Of a stretch of 64,000 nucleotides of DNA, positions 46,030-57,986 are shown piece by piece. The translations under genes were made by a program, and so were the position numbers. The stretch comes from Larix kaempferi. Taxonomy: Eukaryota > Streptophyta > Pinopsida > Pinales > Pinaceae. The notes beneath the pieces are model-generated. The model saw only the letters and a list, made by a program, of their open reading frames with translations, was not told the origin of the DNA and did not search any database. Location: positions 1 through 64,000 of the forward strand of contig BSBM01000645.1 of NCBI GenBank assembly GCA_027924585.1, in the 5' to 3' direction. How positions within the stretch are numbered: the first letter of the stretch is position 1; every line of letters starts with the position of its first letter.

Positions 46030-46506
46030 TTACAAAGTCATTTTTTCTCTTGTTGTGGCCACATCAAGGACTTTGTATTCCTTTCTAGGATCGTCCTGTA
46101 TAGTGTGACACTCTACATGCTGTGCAGTTGAAACGTGGAAAAGTACATTTAATATTCACCATATGAAATGCAATATTTAAATTTGTAGCATATGAATAAA
46201 ATAATTACCAGGATTCAAAGCATTATCTTTGATTGGTTATTCTCCATCCTCAGTATTAAGTGGATTGTTGCGTTACTGCTCAAAACAGATGCAATAGTTT
46301 ATGGAAAATATTTATAACAAATAGATTGCACAAGTAATAAATCTTCATTAAACTATATTGATTTTATATACCTATGCGCAAGGTCGATCTCTAGAAGAAT
46401 TTGTTTTCCCATACAAGATTTTTTGGCATTCAACAACAACTCCAAAGCCATTATGGAATCCAAGCTTTAAGTCTTCCTCGGTGGTCACTTCCTTGAATCT
46501 ATTGGC
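46030..46506 (-). other. Two possible exons of an unidentified gene
   Basis: Minus strand: after an acceptor-like TATGCAG, 46,506-46,372 is open for 44 codons (starts ANRFKEVTTEEDLKLGF) and ends in TAG followed by GTATAT. After CTGCACAG, 46,119-46,030 is open for 29 codons (HVECHTIQDDPRKEYKVLDV) to TAA. Amino-acid composition and splice-like borders look coding, but I recognise no family, and the stop at the first exon's border is a problem. It could be a transposase relic. Confidence 0.22.
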
Positions 46507-46751
46507 CTGCATATTTTCATAATGTCATGAATTACATTTTGCAGTGCAATAAAACAGAAATAATTTGCAATTTATTATTTGGATGCAATATTGGTTTCTC
46601 AATACTTAAAATTCATGCTGCCAAATTTGAATAACCACCAGGCCCAAGCTTATGCTGACCATTTTTTTCTTGTCTTTCCTTTGTGGCCTTTGATGTGTAT
46701 TACAACCTATGAAAGTGTTGAAATATGTTATATTTTTCAAATTTGATATAA

Positions 46752-47070
46752 CACTAGTACAAAATGAGAGATAAATTACCAAAATCCAAATATAAATGAC
46801 CATTTTTGAGTTGGTGACCACTAGTAGCAAATATGTGGCCATATTTAGCTTGGTCATATTTAGCTTATATTTGGTCATATATTTGGTCATAATTTAGTCA
46901 TATATTTGGTCATTAATTGTCACAATTAATGACCAAATTTATGACCACATATTTTGTCACATGATAAATGACCCCTAATTTGCTACCAACGATCTCCAAC
47001 TCAAAAGTGGTCATTTATATATATATTTTGGTCATTGTTTTGGTCACTTATCTCTCTTGTTGTACTGCTG
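46752..47070. mobile_element. CACTA-like MITE, copy 3, palindromic
   Basis: Terminal inverted repeats of about 29 bases: CACTAGTACAAAATGAGAG... at the left, and TCTCTCTTGTTGTACTGCTG at the right. The interior is a series of GGTCATATTT/AAATGACC motifs in both orientations, with a perfect 17-base palindrome (46,904-46,920 and 46,922-46,938 around a single C). No coding sequence; it must rely on another element's transposase. Confidence 0.65.
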
Positions 47071-47140
47071 GTCATTTATATACAAATTTTAGTCATTTTT
47101 TAGTCATTTATCTATTTTTAGTGGTTTTAGAATATATATA

Positions 47141-47209
47141 GGGAACATAGGAATTGAAACACCAACCTCTTGCCTATAAGGCAGGTGCTCTACCATTGAG
47201 CTAGCACCC
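47141..47209 (-). tRNA. tRNA-like sequence (Ile-UAU-like), probably a pseudogene
   Basis: On minus: GGGTGCTA, a D-arm GCTC-AATGGTA-GAGC, an anticodon arm with stem CCTGC/GCAAG (one mismatch) and loop CTTATAG (anticodon UAU), then GTTTCAATTCC as a T-loop/box B. The acceptor stem pairs only partly (GGG with CCC plus two further pairs) and the T-stem is poor. A degenerate tRNA or the head of a SINE is more likely than a working gene. Confidence 0.4.
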
Positions 47210-49133
47210 TTAAGTAGAATTCCTTATGGATTGATATGAGAATAAAATTTCCAACTAAAGAAATGCTCGCAGCCATGATGAAAAATGCTCGCCAGCATAA
47301 GGAAGCATGGTTTAGTTTTGTTTTTCTGGGTTGCTGTCGGGTTCCAGTTCTCGGGGTCAGTTGGTTCGACCATCAGTTCATTCTAGTAACCTTGCTCAAC
47401 AATGAATCTGTATTCAAATAACTGGAAAAGAAAACTACATAGCAATAGCTCAAAACTTGAATGAATTAGCTCATTCACCCCTGCCTTTCTTTTATATGAT
47501 AAGGTAGGTTACAAAAAAAGAACACACTAGTATGCTTCTAGACAAGGAATAGACAACCCCTGTGCTGCATACAAAAGTGTGCCCTTCCTGTATTTAATGA
47601 TTCATAGGATAGAGCCTCACCAGTGTGCTGTGCCTCACTTGCAGCCATCTCTGACACACATGGGAACTAAGGACATTATGAATACTAAAATGCACCATCA
47701 CCGCTAGGGAACACAAACAGAGCAACACAAGTAAAAATATAACAATTATTCTAGTTCAATTAAAATACACCGAGACCCAAGTGCTAGCATGCTTTGAGGA
47801 AGTAGATTTGCTTTTTGCGCCACTCGTTCATTGCTATGAACATATTTCCGAAATAGAATCAGCTACATAACGCACTGTGTGTATAATGGAATAGAAGTTG
47901 ACCAAGATAGGAAAGGTATCACAGAAGCCAGCAATAGAATTTTGATACCAACTATTGGGCTTTGCTGAATAAAAAGTTAAAATTTGTCAGGAGAAGTTTA
48001 GATATTTAGATTGATGATATCGTGGAGCCAACTAAACACCTATTTTTCAAATAACATGAATACCTGATGCCATTTGCAGTCTCCTGACAATGCTCTCTCT
48101 CAAATATATACCATACACAAGCATACCTGACCCTATCAACACTACCAAATGGATATTTTGATTCATTACAGGAATCCATGTAGGTATGGGATTGTCCCAG
48201 GTCAGTCCATTATGATAGAAGGCAGCAAAGAGCTGATGACAGTGATGTAAAGCATAGTTATGTAAAGCATATATTTCAGAGATATATTTTATATAGATAT
48301 GATAATTAATAGACAGATATTTTGTAAATTGTCATGCAAATTCCACGTCATTACCTCTAGGATCCTTGATAATAAAACTGACAGCACATATTTTTCAAAA
48401 TATTAAACCATAATACTTGATGCTATTTGTAGCCACAAAGCTCTGCTCTCCCAAATACATACCCAATTACAAGCATACTTGGTTCTATGGGATTTGAGGA
48501 TGGGTGTTTTCAATAAGTAGAATCAGCTTTTGTAGCTTAGTTATAGAATTTAACAGGTTTTACCATATCTTGTAAGGATGCAACAAACAAGTTCAATAGT
48601 TATGCAATACAGATCATTTCACAGATATTTTTTACACAAGCAATTGTATTCTCTAGATATACAAGTTGTGATTATCTGTACTACAAGTTGTGATTATCTT
48701 CACACTTATAACTACTCAGCTTGTTTTTTCCAATATGTTATAGTCCTTTCAAGCATATTGCTTTCCCTACAAATGACTACAAAATATTCCTCGAGGAATC
48801 TGGGCTCTTGAAAACTTTGTATTTCCCATGACAGCAAAACCTTAACTTTATCTCACACCACATGTTTTGTCAATGAAAAATTCAAATGTTCAAACGCACA
48901 GTCAAAATTAGGTTTATTGAGTGCAGATGGAAATTCAGACGATGGCTCTAATTTAATTTGTGCTAAAAGCCCTAAAAAAAGGCCATTTATATAACCATGG
49001 TCAAAAGAGAGACTTCAAATCAGTTTATAATAATAACAATAAACTTCCAGTAAATGAGAAAATAGTCTAACTCCTTTACATTCCCAAGTTCAATTTTTCC
49101 TTCAAGAAGAACATTGTTACAGAAATTCCTTAC
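47210..49133. other. Spacer, no gene recognised
   Basis: No supported exon. It may hold the 3' continuation of the SR45-like fragment, since a donor-like GTAAGG follows its last visible exon at 49,134, but no further Arg/Ser-rich exon was found. Confidence 0.45.
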
Positions 49134-50324
49134 CAATGTCTATGAGACAATGGCAAGCGTTGGCGACTAGCTGGGCTTCCTCTCACCCTTCGAGGAGATG
49201 TCCTGTCAAAATAATAGATGTATATTTTATGGGGAAAAAGCATCAACCACGTACTCCAAACCTTCAAAGGACCCATTCATAATCTATAGAATCAAAATTA
49301 GAGGAAATTTACGCCCACATATACCTGATAGGTGATCTATTCCTACGGCGGAATGCGGGTGAAGAATGCATGTGAGGAGGTGAAACCGGTCGATGGCGTG
49401 GTGGCGAATCTCCTTGACGACGTGGTGGTGAATCTCCTCTTCGATTTATTGGATACCTTCGTTGTGGTCAACAAGATTTTCGTCTAGGTGGAGGAGCTAC
49501 AAAATAGACATTACAGAATAACACATGCTTCAAAAAGCAGTCTTTCCTAAAATAACAAATGAATTATATAGATTCAAACATTTACGATATCCAAGAATAA
49601 CATATTTTGCACATACATTCCCTGTGATGCACAACCCCATCTTTTATTGTATCAGGGGCAGTGTTTTCTCTCATTGAAGGTCCTATTTTATTAGGGGCAA
49701 CAACTGCCCTTGGAGGTGGGGATACCTTTGTACGTTGAGGGAGTGTAAATCGGGCACTAACAAAATTTCCATCAACCTGGCCCTGATTTTTAATAATAAA
49801 ATTTGACCATTCTTAAGAAAAATCAGAACATGAGCTTCATTATCTATGCTTGTATATAAGATAATTAAAAATTGTGAAATTTTAATGTGCAACTCATACT
49901 AGTTCAAAAGCTCTATTTAATATAAATAAGATATAAAATTCACCAAAACTTACTCCATTCATGTGAATAAGTGCTTTTTCTACATCAGATATTGTCTTGA
50001 ATTCAACATATCCATAACCCTTAGGCAATTGAACCTTCAATAAATCAACCAATGTAGAACTCATTAATGAACTAAAGAAACCCGTAAATAATGTTTGAAC
50101 AATAGTATGGCTTGAAAGAAACCCAATTGACCAACTGCATGAAAACTTGATAGAGAAACAAGGTTGCAAACTTACCACTCTATCCATTGACAGTTCCACA
50201 GTTACTACCTCGCCAAAATTTCCTAATAGTATTAACACATGAGATTAAGAGATTATATGCCATCCCTTTGAAAAAATAAATATCTGTTTGCACAAAGTTA
50301 TAAATACAACTTGACTAAGACCCA

Positions 50325-50510
50325 ACGGCCAGCTCAATCAATTGGACCAACCACCAAAGGCATGTTTCCAATGGAGATGTCACAGGTTCCAATATAGACG
50401 AGTCCCTCAGGGTGACCAGCTGCTATTGCTGATGGCAGTTGACACAATCCCCCAAGCAGATATTCCAGGGAAGGGAGGCATCCCGTAAAGTTTTCCTTTG
50501 AAAAACAAAT
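50325..50510 (+). repeat. SINE-like element
   Basis: Inside the SR45-like 2.6 kb intron. Box A-like CCAGCTCAATCAATTGG, then box B-like CAGGTTCCAATAT about 50 bases later, ending in GTAAAGTTTTCCTTTGAAAAA. The tail resembles that of the piece ending near 53,972. Confidence 0.5.
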
Positions 50511-52469
50511 ACAATGTGACCTCTTGTTCGACACGTGATCTTAATCTTATCAGATATCATGACACAACAATTAACTAGAAAATAAGAGCTACTTCCATTC
50601 TCACTGAATAAAAAATTCAATGTGTTCTCTTGTAAAACCATTCAACACACTACGGTAAGCACGGAATATTAATATATCACCAAATCTACCAAAGATACAA
50701 GAGCCAATGAAATTGTATGAGTTTTTTCGGGGTGATTTGAAAGAATTTCGTAATATTGAAATTTTGCAAGTGGGAGTATTAATATTTGGATGCATTGAGG
50801 AGAATTCAAATCATGTAATTGTTGCAGGAGTTTATGTGTTTCAATGTTCCATGTAATGTCTGTCAAGCTGCAGATAACAACTCCATCTTCAAGAAACTAT
50901 AACTCTGGCACGAATATTGGTAGATGGATTCTTCGACACCTGACAAAGCTATGTTTATCAAAAGAGGATTGCTAGATGAAGGTGCTAGACAGATCACATC
51001 CTTTACTGGAATCATGTAGGCTTTCATCCACACCAAATCCCAACTTAATGCAAGTCCATACATTAGATTCGATGAACCTCAACGAATTTCAAATTAAAAG
51101 GGGTTTACCGAATTTCAAACTTCAACATTGGAGTTCAATGAGCCCTGTGACATACCCTCTAGGAAGGATTTTATAAGATTTTATGCACAGTTTAGGCATG
51201 CAACCCACAATAGAAGATCATGGAGGAGAATGCACACAAAGATTGTGGCTTTTCTAAACCCACATAGAGGAAAAACCCTCCTTCTGGAGGAACCAATTGA
51301 TGGCCCCACAATTTCACAGTCGAGAAAGACGAGAAAATTGTAATCGATAAGAGAATTGCGATGGTCATAGATGCAAAGTACACATAGTGAATTTACGTAA
51401 AACATACTTAAATTAATTTCAATTTTTTTGGGGAGTTGTAATTTCACATTTTTGGGCAATATTCTAGGATCAATTGAGCATGGATGAGATCCAGATGTTG
51501 GGATCCTGGAAAATCTGTATCTGGATTGGATCTACAGATTCAAAGGCCCCAAGGAACAAACCTAGTGACATAGGATTTTAGTGACCATGATAGGGTTGTG
51601 AAATCAAAGTTCACAATAGGGATTAGTACATATTTATCTAGCGAGATTCATCTAGTGCAGATGCCTCATTGAGAATTCTCCATCTCCCTACGGACACTTG
51701 CTTTACTTCATTTCTCATTTAACTACATGACCCAATGGCATGAACTACTTTCCCAGATCTTTCTCGAGTTAGTAGTGTTTTAGTCTTTGTGAATTTTCTC
51801 TGCCTAAATGTCTTATTTGTATTCTTTGACGCCATCAACAGACCATATGTAGGATCTAGGGATACCCACCTACTATTGGGATGAACCAACCCAAAATGAG
51901 AGGATCCCAAGAGGTGACACGTCCTTCATTCCTAAACTTCTCACCCAAGGCTGATTCTAGGAGATAACACACCCCACCCCTACTCCTTTGTAAGGTGATG
52001 AATGTGTACCGATTGGTGGTTCTGGTTTATTCCATGCAAACATATCCACAACTATTTAGGTTCCAACTTTTGCAAAAATCTCTCACTATGAATTATTTGC
52101 AATTTCTTGTGAAAACAATTTTAGTCCAATGGTAGAATGGCAATTAAAATATGGTAGTTTTGGAACATGCATGCAATGCCATTGTGGGGAAAGAGAATTA
52201 AACAAGGAAGACACAACTTTAAATTTAATGAATTTAGCAGCTCTGGAAAATCTATTTTCACCACGTGACTTCAAAATTCATTCAACAAGGAAGACATTCA
52301 GAAGAGATGAGTTTGGCAGCTCTGGAAACATCATTTTCACCGCATGACTTCAAAATTCTTGGCATTTTCTGTTAATTTTTATTATGTGGAAGTCCACATT
52401 CAATAACGAAAATCCAAAGAATCAGGAAAAATAACTCAAAAAAATGAAGTCAAAATGAATATATATTTT

Positions 52470-52792
52470 ATTAACAAATAGCTAAAATGCAGAAAAATGT
52501 AAAGTAACATGAAGGATACACAATTATTATTTAACAGACAAAAGATTCTCATCAAGAACAAAGGCAGAAAAATAGCTAAAATGCAGAAAAATGTAAAGTA
52601 ACATGAAGAACAATGAAGAATACACAAATAGCTATCAACAAATGTAATATATATATGTTCTAAGAAATAAAATGTAATATATATTCTATCAACAAATAGA
52701 TAAAATGTAGAAAAATGTTAAGTAACATGAAAAATACACAATTATTATTTAACAGACAAAAGATTCTCATCAAGAGCAAAGGAAAACAGGAA
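52470..52792. repeat. Three partial copies of a 90-100 bp repeat
   Basis: AAATGCAGAAAAATGTAAAGTAACATGAAG recurs at about 52,484 and 52,579 and as a variant at about 52,705. ACACAATTATTATTTAACAG-ACAAAAGATTCTCATCAAGA occurs at about 52,518 and 52,737. Confidence 0.75.
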
Positions 52793-52897
52793 CCAAGGTG
52801 TTTCTTACTGAATATCTCTTTCAAATGAACTTCATTGATGTTTCGACTCAGATTACCAATATAAAGAACCGCTAATTCAGGTGGTGGAGATGGTTTC

Positions 52898-53768
52898 CTG
52901 AAATGAAGATTTTAAAAAATCATGTTAAGATTGATGTGGGAAGGAAAAATAGCATTTATGTTGATTTATTCTCAAGCAATAACACTAAAACATAAAAACA
53001 AAGATAAAAATAGCCATAGAAGACTAGGACATGAGCTACTAGCATTACAACAGAAATTTTAACAATTTTAAGCATCACTAAAAAGAAGTGCAATTGCATT
53101 CAATTGCTTGACAAATAACAAAGTAATTGTTCCTACAGGAAAGTAATGTGTAGACAAAAAATATGAATATACATAAATAATATTACATGAACAACATGTT
53201 GCAAGGATGGAACCAGTTTTCCTATGTTATTTCAAATATGGTTTTGCAATCTAATATATTTGTTACTTTCAATGGCTTATAGGGATTAAAATATAAATCC
53301 CACTAGAAAACCTATTTGGAATAGAGGCTCTAATCCTTTGATATATTACTGCAAACAAGTAGATCAATGTACAGGGGAGAAGATGGAAAAGAAAGAACCA
53401 ATATTCCACCAAATTTTCAAGATGCAGGAATGGGGAAACACATCCAGGGGACGTGTTGAAGCACCCCAAATCCTAGGGAATGTCATAGGGACATCACAAT
53501 ATCCAACATAGGATACCCCATCTAAAATACTTGAAAACTAAAATTAAAATATATGAAAACTGAAACATGAATCATTGAAATCTTATACATCACAATGCAC
53601 TAATAGCATACACTATTACATGTAACAATAAACACAAAATGATATATGTAATGATGTAACGAACGTAATAATATTGATTCACCATTTACACAAGTTATCT
53701 ATCACCATTGTATTTCTCATTATATTTAAAAAATTCAGAAGATATAGGTCTAAGTATTAAGATCACTA
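52898..53768. other. Spacer upstream of the SR45-like fragment
   Basis: No SR45 N-terminal Ser/Arg-rich exon could be found on minus; AT-rich, nothing else recognised. Confidence 0.45.
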
Positions 53769-53769
53769 A

Positions 53770-53972
53770 AATCCCATGGTGTTATCTCAACCAGTTGTCA
53801 CTAATGTTGTTAGGCATTTGGCTACTTTTGTGCCAACAAGTTCCTGGTTCAAATCACCCTAGATGAGGTGCACTGGTCTAGACTCTACATCGACAGATTT
53901 ATTAGGGATACCATCCAAGAATGTGGGGACATATTCCTTGGGTGTCCTTGTAAGATTTTCCTTGGGAAAACA
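53770..53972 (+). repeat. SINE-like element
   Basis: Box A-like stretch near 53,778-53,795, a good box B (CTGGTTCAAATCACC at about 53,843), and a body ending GTAAGATTTTCCTTGGGAAAA, like the end of the 50.4 kb piece. About 200 bp, typical for plant SINEs. Confidence 0.5.
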
Positions 53973-54059
53973 AGTCTTAAGAATAGATCTAAGGAGTTAG
54001 AACATGTCAAATGACAAATAAAGGAATATTTAATTTGTTTTAGGTAGCCAATACTAACT

Positions 54060-55240
54060 CATCCACAATTTGGTGTCAGGAATGAAAGAATGCAGTGAAT
54101 ATTGGGATGCTAAATGATGAAACTTTGCAATCGTAGGAATACATAGAAAATCTAAAGTTTAGTCATGTCAAGGTTAGAGAGGCGGAGGATGATCTAATCT
54201 GGTCAAAGAACCAAAACAAATCCATATATTACCCTAAGTTGAGCTACAAGGTTTTATTCGTAGAATGTATTAATTAGGGAGGAGCCTATCTGGTGGTGGA
54301 GGAAGATATGGAAGTAAAAATTCCCATTTAAAGCCATAATTTTTATGTGGCTGTCACTCAATAACAAGGTTCTTACATGGGATAACTTGCAAAAGAGAAA
54401 CAAAAATGGGCCGAGATGATGTTTGCTCTGCAAAACAAATGCTGAAAATATTAATCACCTGCTCATTTTTTTTTCTTCCGCTAAACAGGTTTCGAAGAAA
54501 CTACATGCTTTAACAAGTTCAAATATTTTTTGGGATTGCAGGCACAATAGAAGAATGTCTTAAAATTTGGGATGGGAGCTCTACTATGAAAATGTATTAT
54601 GCACTTCCTCCCATTGTAGCTTTGGGAGTATGGTTATCCAAAAATCTATGTTTATTTGAGGATCGACAAATATCTCCATTGCACTGTGCTTTACAATTAA
54701 TAAAAATTCTCAATAGATTTCTTCAATACAATCTAGTAAAGATTCCAAGAAACCTTGTGGAAGAGATGATAAACAACTATGGAGCTTGGATATATTTCGA
54801 TGGACCTGCTTAAAGGACCCCATTATCATGTGGAGATGGAGGAACAATTCACTTATTGGACCATCATTGGCTAAAATTTTAAGTGAGGATAAGTGAAGGA
54901 TCCAATTATTTAGCTGAGTTGAGGGATTTTAAGCTCTCCCTCAAACTTGCAAGGGATCGTGTCGCTCAAAGAGTTTAGGTCTTTGGTGACTCACAAGTTG
55001 CCAACAAATGGATGCATAGTGAATACACGTGATAATATTATCTTCTAGCCTATCTTTGATGGTATTATCACTTAAAAAAATCTTTTTCACTCCATTTCTT
55101 TCCAACATATTTATCAAGAGAGGAATACACAAATGGACAAGCTGTCTAAAGGAGGTTTAGCATTGCCACCAAGTCATTGACAACTATGGGAGGAATGTGA
55201 TGGCCTAATAACTTATTTTTCCAATCCTAAAACTTATTAA
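54060..55240 (+). mobile_element. LINE relic: zinc-binding region and RNase H
   Basis: Plus-strand pieces in LINE order: WSKNQNKSIYYPKLSYKVL; KFPFKAIIFMWLSLNNKVLT with WDNLQKRNKNGP and CLLCKTNAENINHLL (zf-RVT region with Cys-x2-Cys and His); YYALPPIVALGVWLSKNLCL; then RNase H: YGAWIYFDGPA, a stop, AELRDFKLSLKLA, VFGDSQVANKWM, EEYTQMDKLSK-like end. Frame changes and stops are frequent, so it is dead. Neither a 5' end nor an A-tail was identified. Confidence 0.7.
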
Positions 55241-55269
55241 TCAGATTCTACTAGATGTTTAGTTTAAAA

Positions 55270-57130
55270 CTTTATAGTAAAATAGTAAGGAGTTGCAAGT
55301 GTAATCAACTCAAACGAAGATGAGAAATTGCCATTACAAACTCGTTTACATTGAAGTGTATCAGAAGTAAAATAAACTTATCCATCCTACACATTCTTGA
55401 GCCACAACAAACAAGTTATTTATGAGAAAAATTACCGCAGATATTCCCTTGACGAGGAGAATCATTTCAAGAGATCTTCGAACCAGTTCACCTTCAACGA
55501 GAAAGTCAAAAGGTTGTGGTTTTTCTGCCCAAAAAAAGAGAAATTTCAGGTTAGGAAAAAAAACTCAACTCCAAGTTCCCATGAAAATATACAAACTGTA
55601 TGTAACTTTGTACTACAAACAATTCTAAAATTTTGCACCATTGGTCTCTCCTTAATTCTGGGTAGTCTTTGAAAGCATCAAAACTAAAAAATTACAGGAC
55701 ATCACAACTACACTAAAGTATTGATTCACATGCTATCGTTCGTATCTCAATATAATTATGGATATGAAGGATTATACATTTCCTATATCTAATATTTTAA
55801 ACCAAAATTTGACTAAGATAACAGGAAAGTTTTTTATCGACGACTCTACAGATGTAGCCACACCACGACTTTTTTCAAATTTGAATAGTTGTAATGCAAA
55901 CCTAAATATACTAGGAGTATATAGGAGCTAACTATAATTATGTTTGCACAAATTCTCTATGTTCTTGTACATGTACTTTAGAAAACCCGATTGCTGTTGC
56001 AGCAGATGGAGCTCGACCTAGATACTTTGTCCCATGTTATGTACCCTGATTTATTGCCCTCATTGTAGTTAGAAGATGAGGAGTGATGTGATGATATCCT
56101 CTCATATTCATGGGTTCCTCCTAGGGCAAGGTAATTTCTGCATTTGGATATTGTTGGAGCTCTCTCTGAACTAGGTCATATGGGATTGGGCAGCGTTGTT
56201 CCACACAACATATAGAAACGTCCTTTAAATTAACTCTCTCCCTTTCTTCAATAAGCTCAAAATAAGCTCAAAATATATCTTCTCGGAGTAAAGTATGAAA
56301 CGATGAATGCCCTCCTCCTGATAAAAGTGATAATTCTGATCCTTAAATAGACATTTGATTTGAGTTCTCTATTTTTCAAACCTAGGATGGCCTTGTACAT
56401 CATCAAATTCAAAAATAGTTGACTTGTAAATGATGGCATTGCAACCCAAAAAGAGAGCTCCAACAATATTTAATATCAATAAATTTCTCCTACAAATTCA
56501 AAACTCGACCCATTGTGCCCTAACAAATATATTTGGGATCCATTCATTACCCATATTCAACAAAAAATACGTATGGATACCTTACTGATTGGGAGGAAGC
56601 ATCCCTCTGTTCCACGATTTTCGTCTAATTGCCCCTCACATGCCAAAGGCACTGTCCTCCTCATGCATCCTTACAATTTGCTTCATATGGCCTTTCCATG
56701 GAGTACTCGGCTCCTCCACTATGGGTCTTGGATCTCCTCGGAATGAAATGGTCGTCTTCCAACGGGGCCATAGTAATGCCACAACTCATCTAGAAAAGAT
56801 TTGTCCCTTATAAATACCCCACGATCTATCAATCCACAACTCCACAAGATAAGGGTTTAGGCCATCCACGTACCCCGATTTTCTCTAGATGCCCACAACC
56901 CTACCATAGACCCTCAATGGAATGGGTTCGATCCTTATCCCATGTCTACGGCTCTATCAAATGATGAATAGTCCCTCTCCATGAATCTCTCAATGTGTTG
57001 CACGCTAAGTTCAGAGTACTTGGGTGAAACCAATTTCTATCATTTTCGTATAGTAGTTTCAATGTCATTTTTTATTTAGCAGCCCTACAAAGTCCATGAA
57101 TGAATGTAAAGTAAGTTAAGGAGGAGTCAC
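55270..57130. other. Spacer, nothing recognised
   Basis: A plus-strand frame at 55,397-55,672 (91 codons) has no known family. TATA-like TATAAATACC near 56,808 has no gene attached. No transposon ends were found. Confidence 0.45.
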
Positions 57131-57139
57131 TTTATCCTT

Positions 57140-57935
57140 TCATGAGATTGAAAGTATTTCAGAATGTAAGCCCTCATTTATATATCCTATAATTAATGTG
57201 GTATATGTAACAATGGTTAGTTCACAACCATTTTTTTTTAATTTTCTCAACAAACTATGTTGTATATGTAACAGTTGTTGGTTCACAACTTTTTTATTTT
57301 TAATTTTCTCAACAAACCATAAGGCTTGCTTTGATTTATTTTCCTTAAAGAAATGATTATTCAATGGACTATAAATGCAGTTTAAATATTAACACTTGGA
57401 AAATAGCTCACATCCCTCATTATCTCGAACATTTCTAAAGCCTTATTTACTTAACCAGCTCTTAACCAGCATAGATCCATATTAAACTCGGATCTATTAA
57501 GCACAAACACAAAGAAGGATCCAATTTCTTGAAGTGTAATTTATTTTACTCATCAAGAAATACTTCACATATCTAGAAATTGGATCCCTCTCTGTGTTTA
57601 ATAGATCTGGGTTTAAGATGGATGTATGTTGGTTTTAATTGGATCCATCTTGGTACAATAATCTACAGTGCAATAATCCAGGGAGAAGGCTACAATAAAA
57701 ATATTGATGACACATCCCTAGTTTTTTATTTTATCGACAAAATCTAAGGCCTTTAACATTTTTCCAACCCTGGAGTAACCTTTTACAAGGATCTTATGAA
57801 TACTTAGACTTTTGAAATACCCCCTTCTTTGTAAATCATCAACACATTTTTGAGCATCTATTAGTTTTCCTTCTTCACACAAGCTTGTAAGAAAGACACC
57901 AAAAAGGACGTATAAGGTTGTTAATGTAAGCAGTG
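57140..57935 (-). pseudogene. PPR protein gene fragment, broken and split
   Basis: PPR proteins bind organelle RNA through 35-residue repeats. On minus, 57,923-57,720 reads TSLCEEGKLIDAQKCVDDL and ILVKGYSRVGKMLKALDFVD, two typical PPR helical pairs. About 57,455-57,400 reads NKALEMFEIMRD. 57,364-57,140 includes LKKNGCELTIVTYTTLIIGY. The order is correct, but frame changes, stops and a foldback insertion separate the parts, and a segment of about 60 bp (57,195-57,320) is duplicated. Only three to four repeats remain, against about ten or more in working proteins. Confidence 0.7.
57462..57660. mobile_element. Foldback (hairpin) element inside the PPR fragment
   Basis: Imperfect inverted repeat. 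The left arm (CATAGATCCATATTAAAC, GGATCTATTAAGCACAAAC, GGATCCAATTTCTTGAA) is mirrored on the right (AGAAATTGGATCC, GTGTTTAATAGATCTGGGTT, AATTGGATCCATCTTGG). The loop is about 30 bases near 57,550. It lacks coding sequence and interrupts PPR homology, so it behaves as an inserted MITE. Confidence 0.6.
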
Positions 57936-57986
57936 CAAATCTGCATCATGCATTAATGCTAAGCTATGACACAAGAGGGGGTCTAG

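Larger units (their letters stand above)
49134..52897 (-). pseudogene. SR45-like: SR45/RNPS1-like splicing-factor gene fragment
   Basis: SR45 is the plant relative of the exon-junction factor RNPS1, a nuclear RNA-binding SR-type protein. Six minus-strand exons are visible: 52,897-52,809 (ELAVLYIGNLSRNINEVHLK, RNP2 part of the RRM); 50,222-50,176 (NFGEVVTVELSMDRV); 50,034-49,954 (VQLPKGYGYVEFKTISDVEK, RNP1 part); 49,782-49,617 (GQVDGNFVSARFTLPQR); 49,496-49,325 (RRGDSPPRRQGDSPPRHRP); 49,202-49,134 (TSPRRVRGSPASRQ). Every border has AG/GT and the codon phase carries over each junction. One TGA (49,470-49,468) interrupts the Arg/Ser-rich part. N-terminal and C-terminal regions were not found. 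A duplicated, unprocessed pseudogene is most likely; a gene with a truncated product is possible. Confidence 0.78.

Noticed and set aside
49894-50238. 114-codon minus-strand frame as a single protein
   Set aside because: It joins two SR45-like exons through their intron; splice sites explain the structure better.
55397-55672. 91-codon plus-strand frame with Arg/Ser content as a missing SR45 exon
   Set aside because: It is on the opposite strand to the SR45-like fragment and lacks the expected motif and splice borders.
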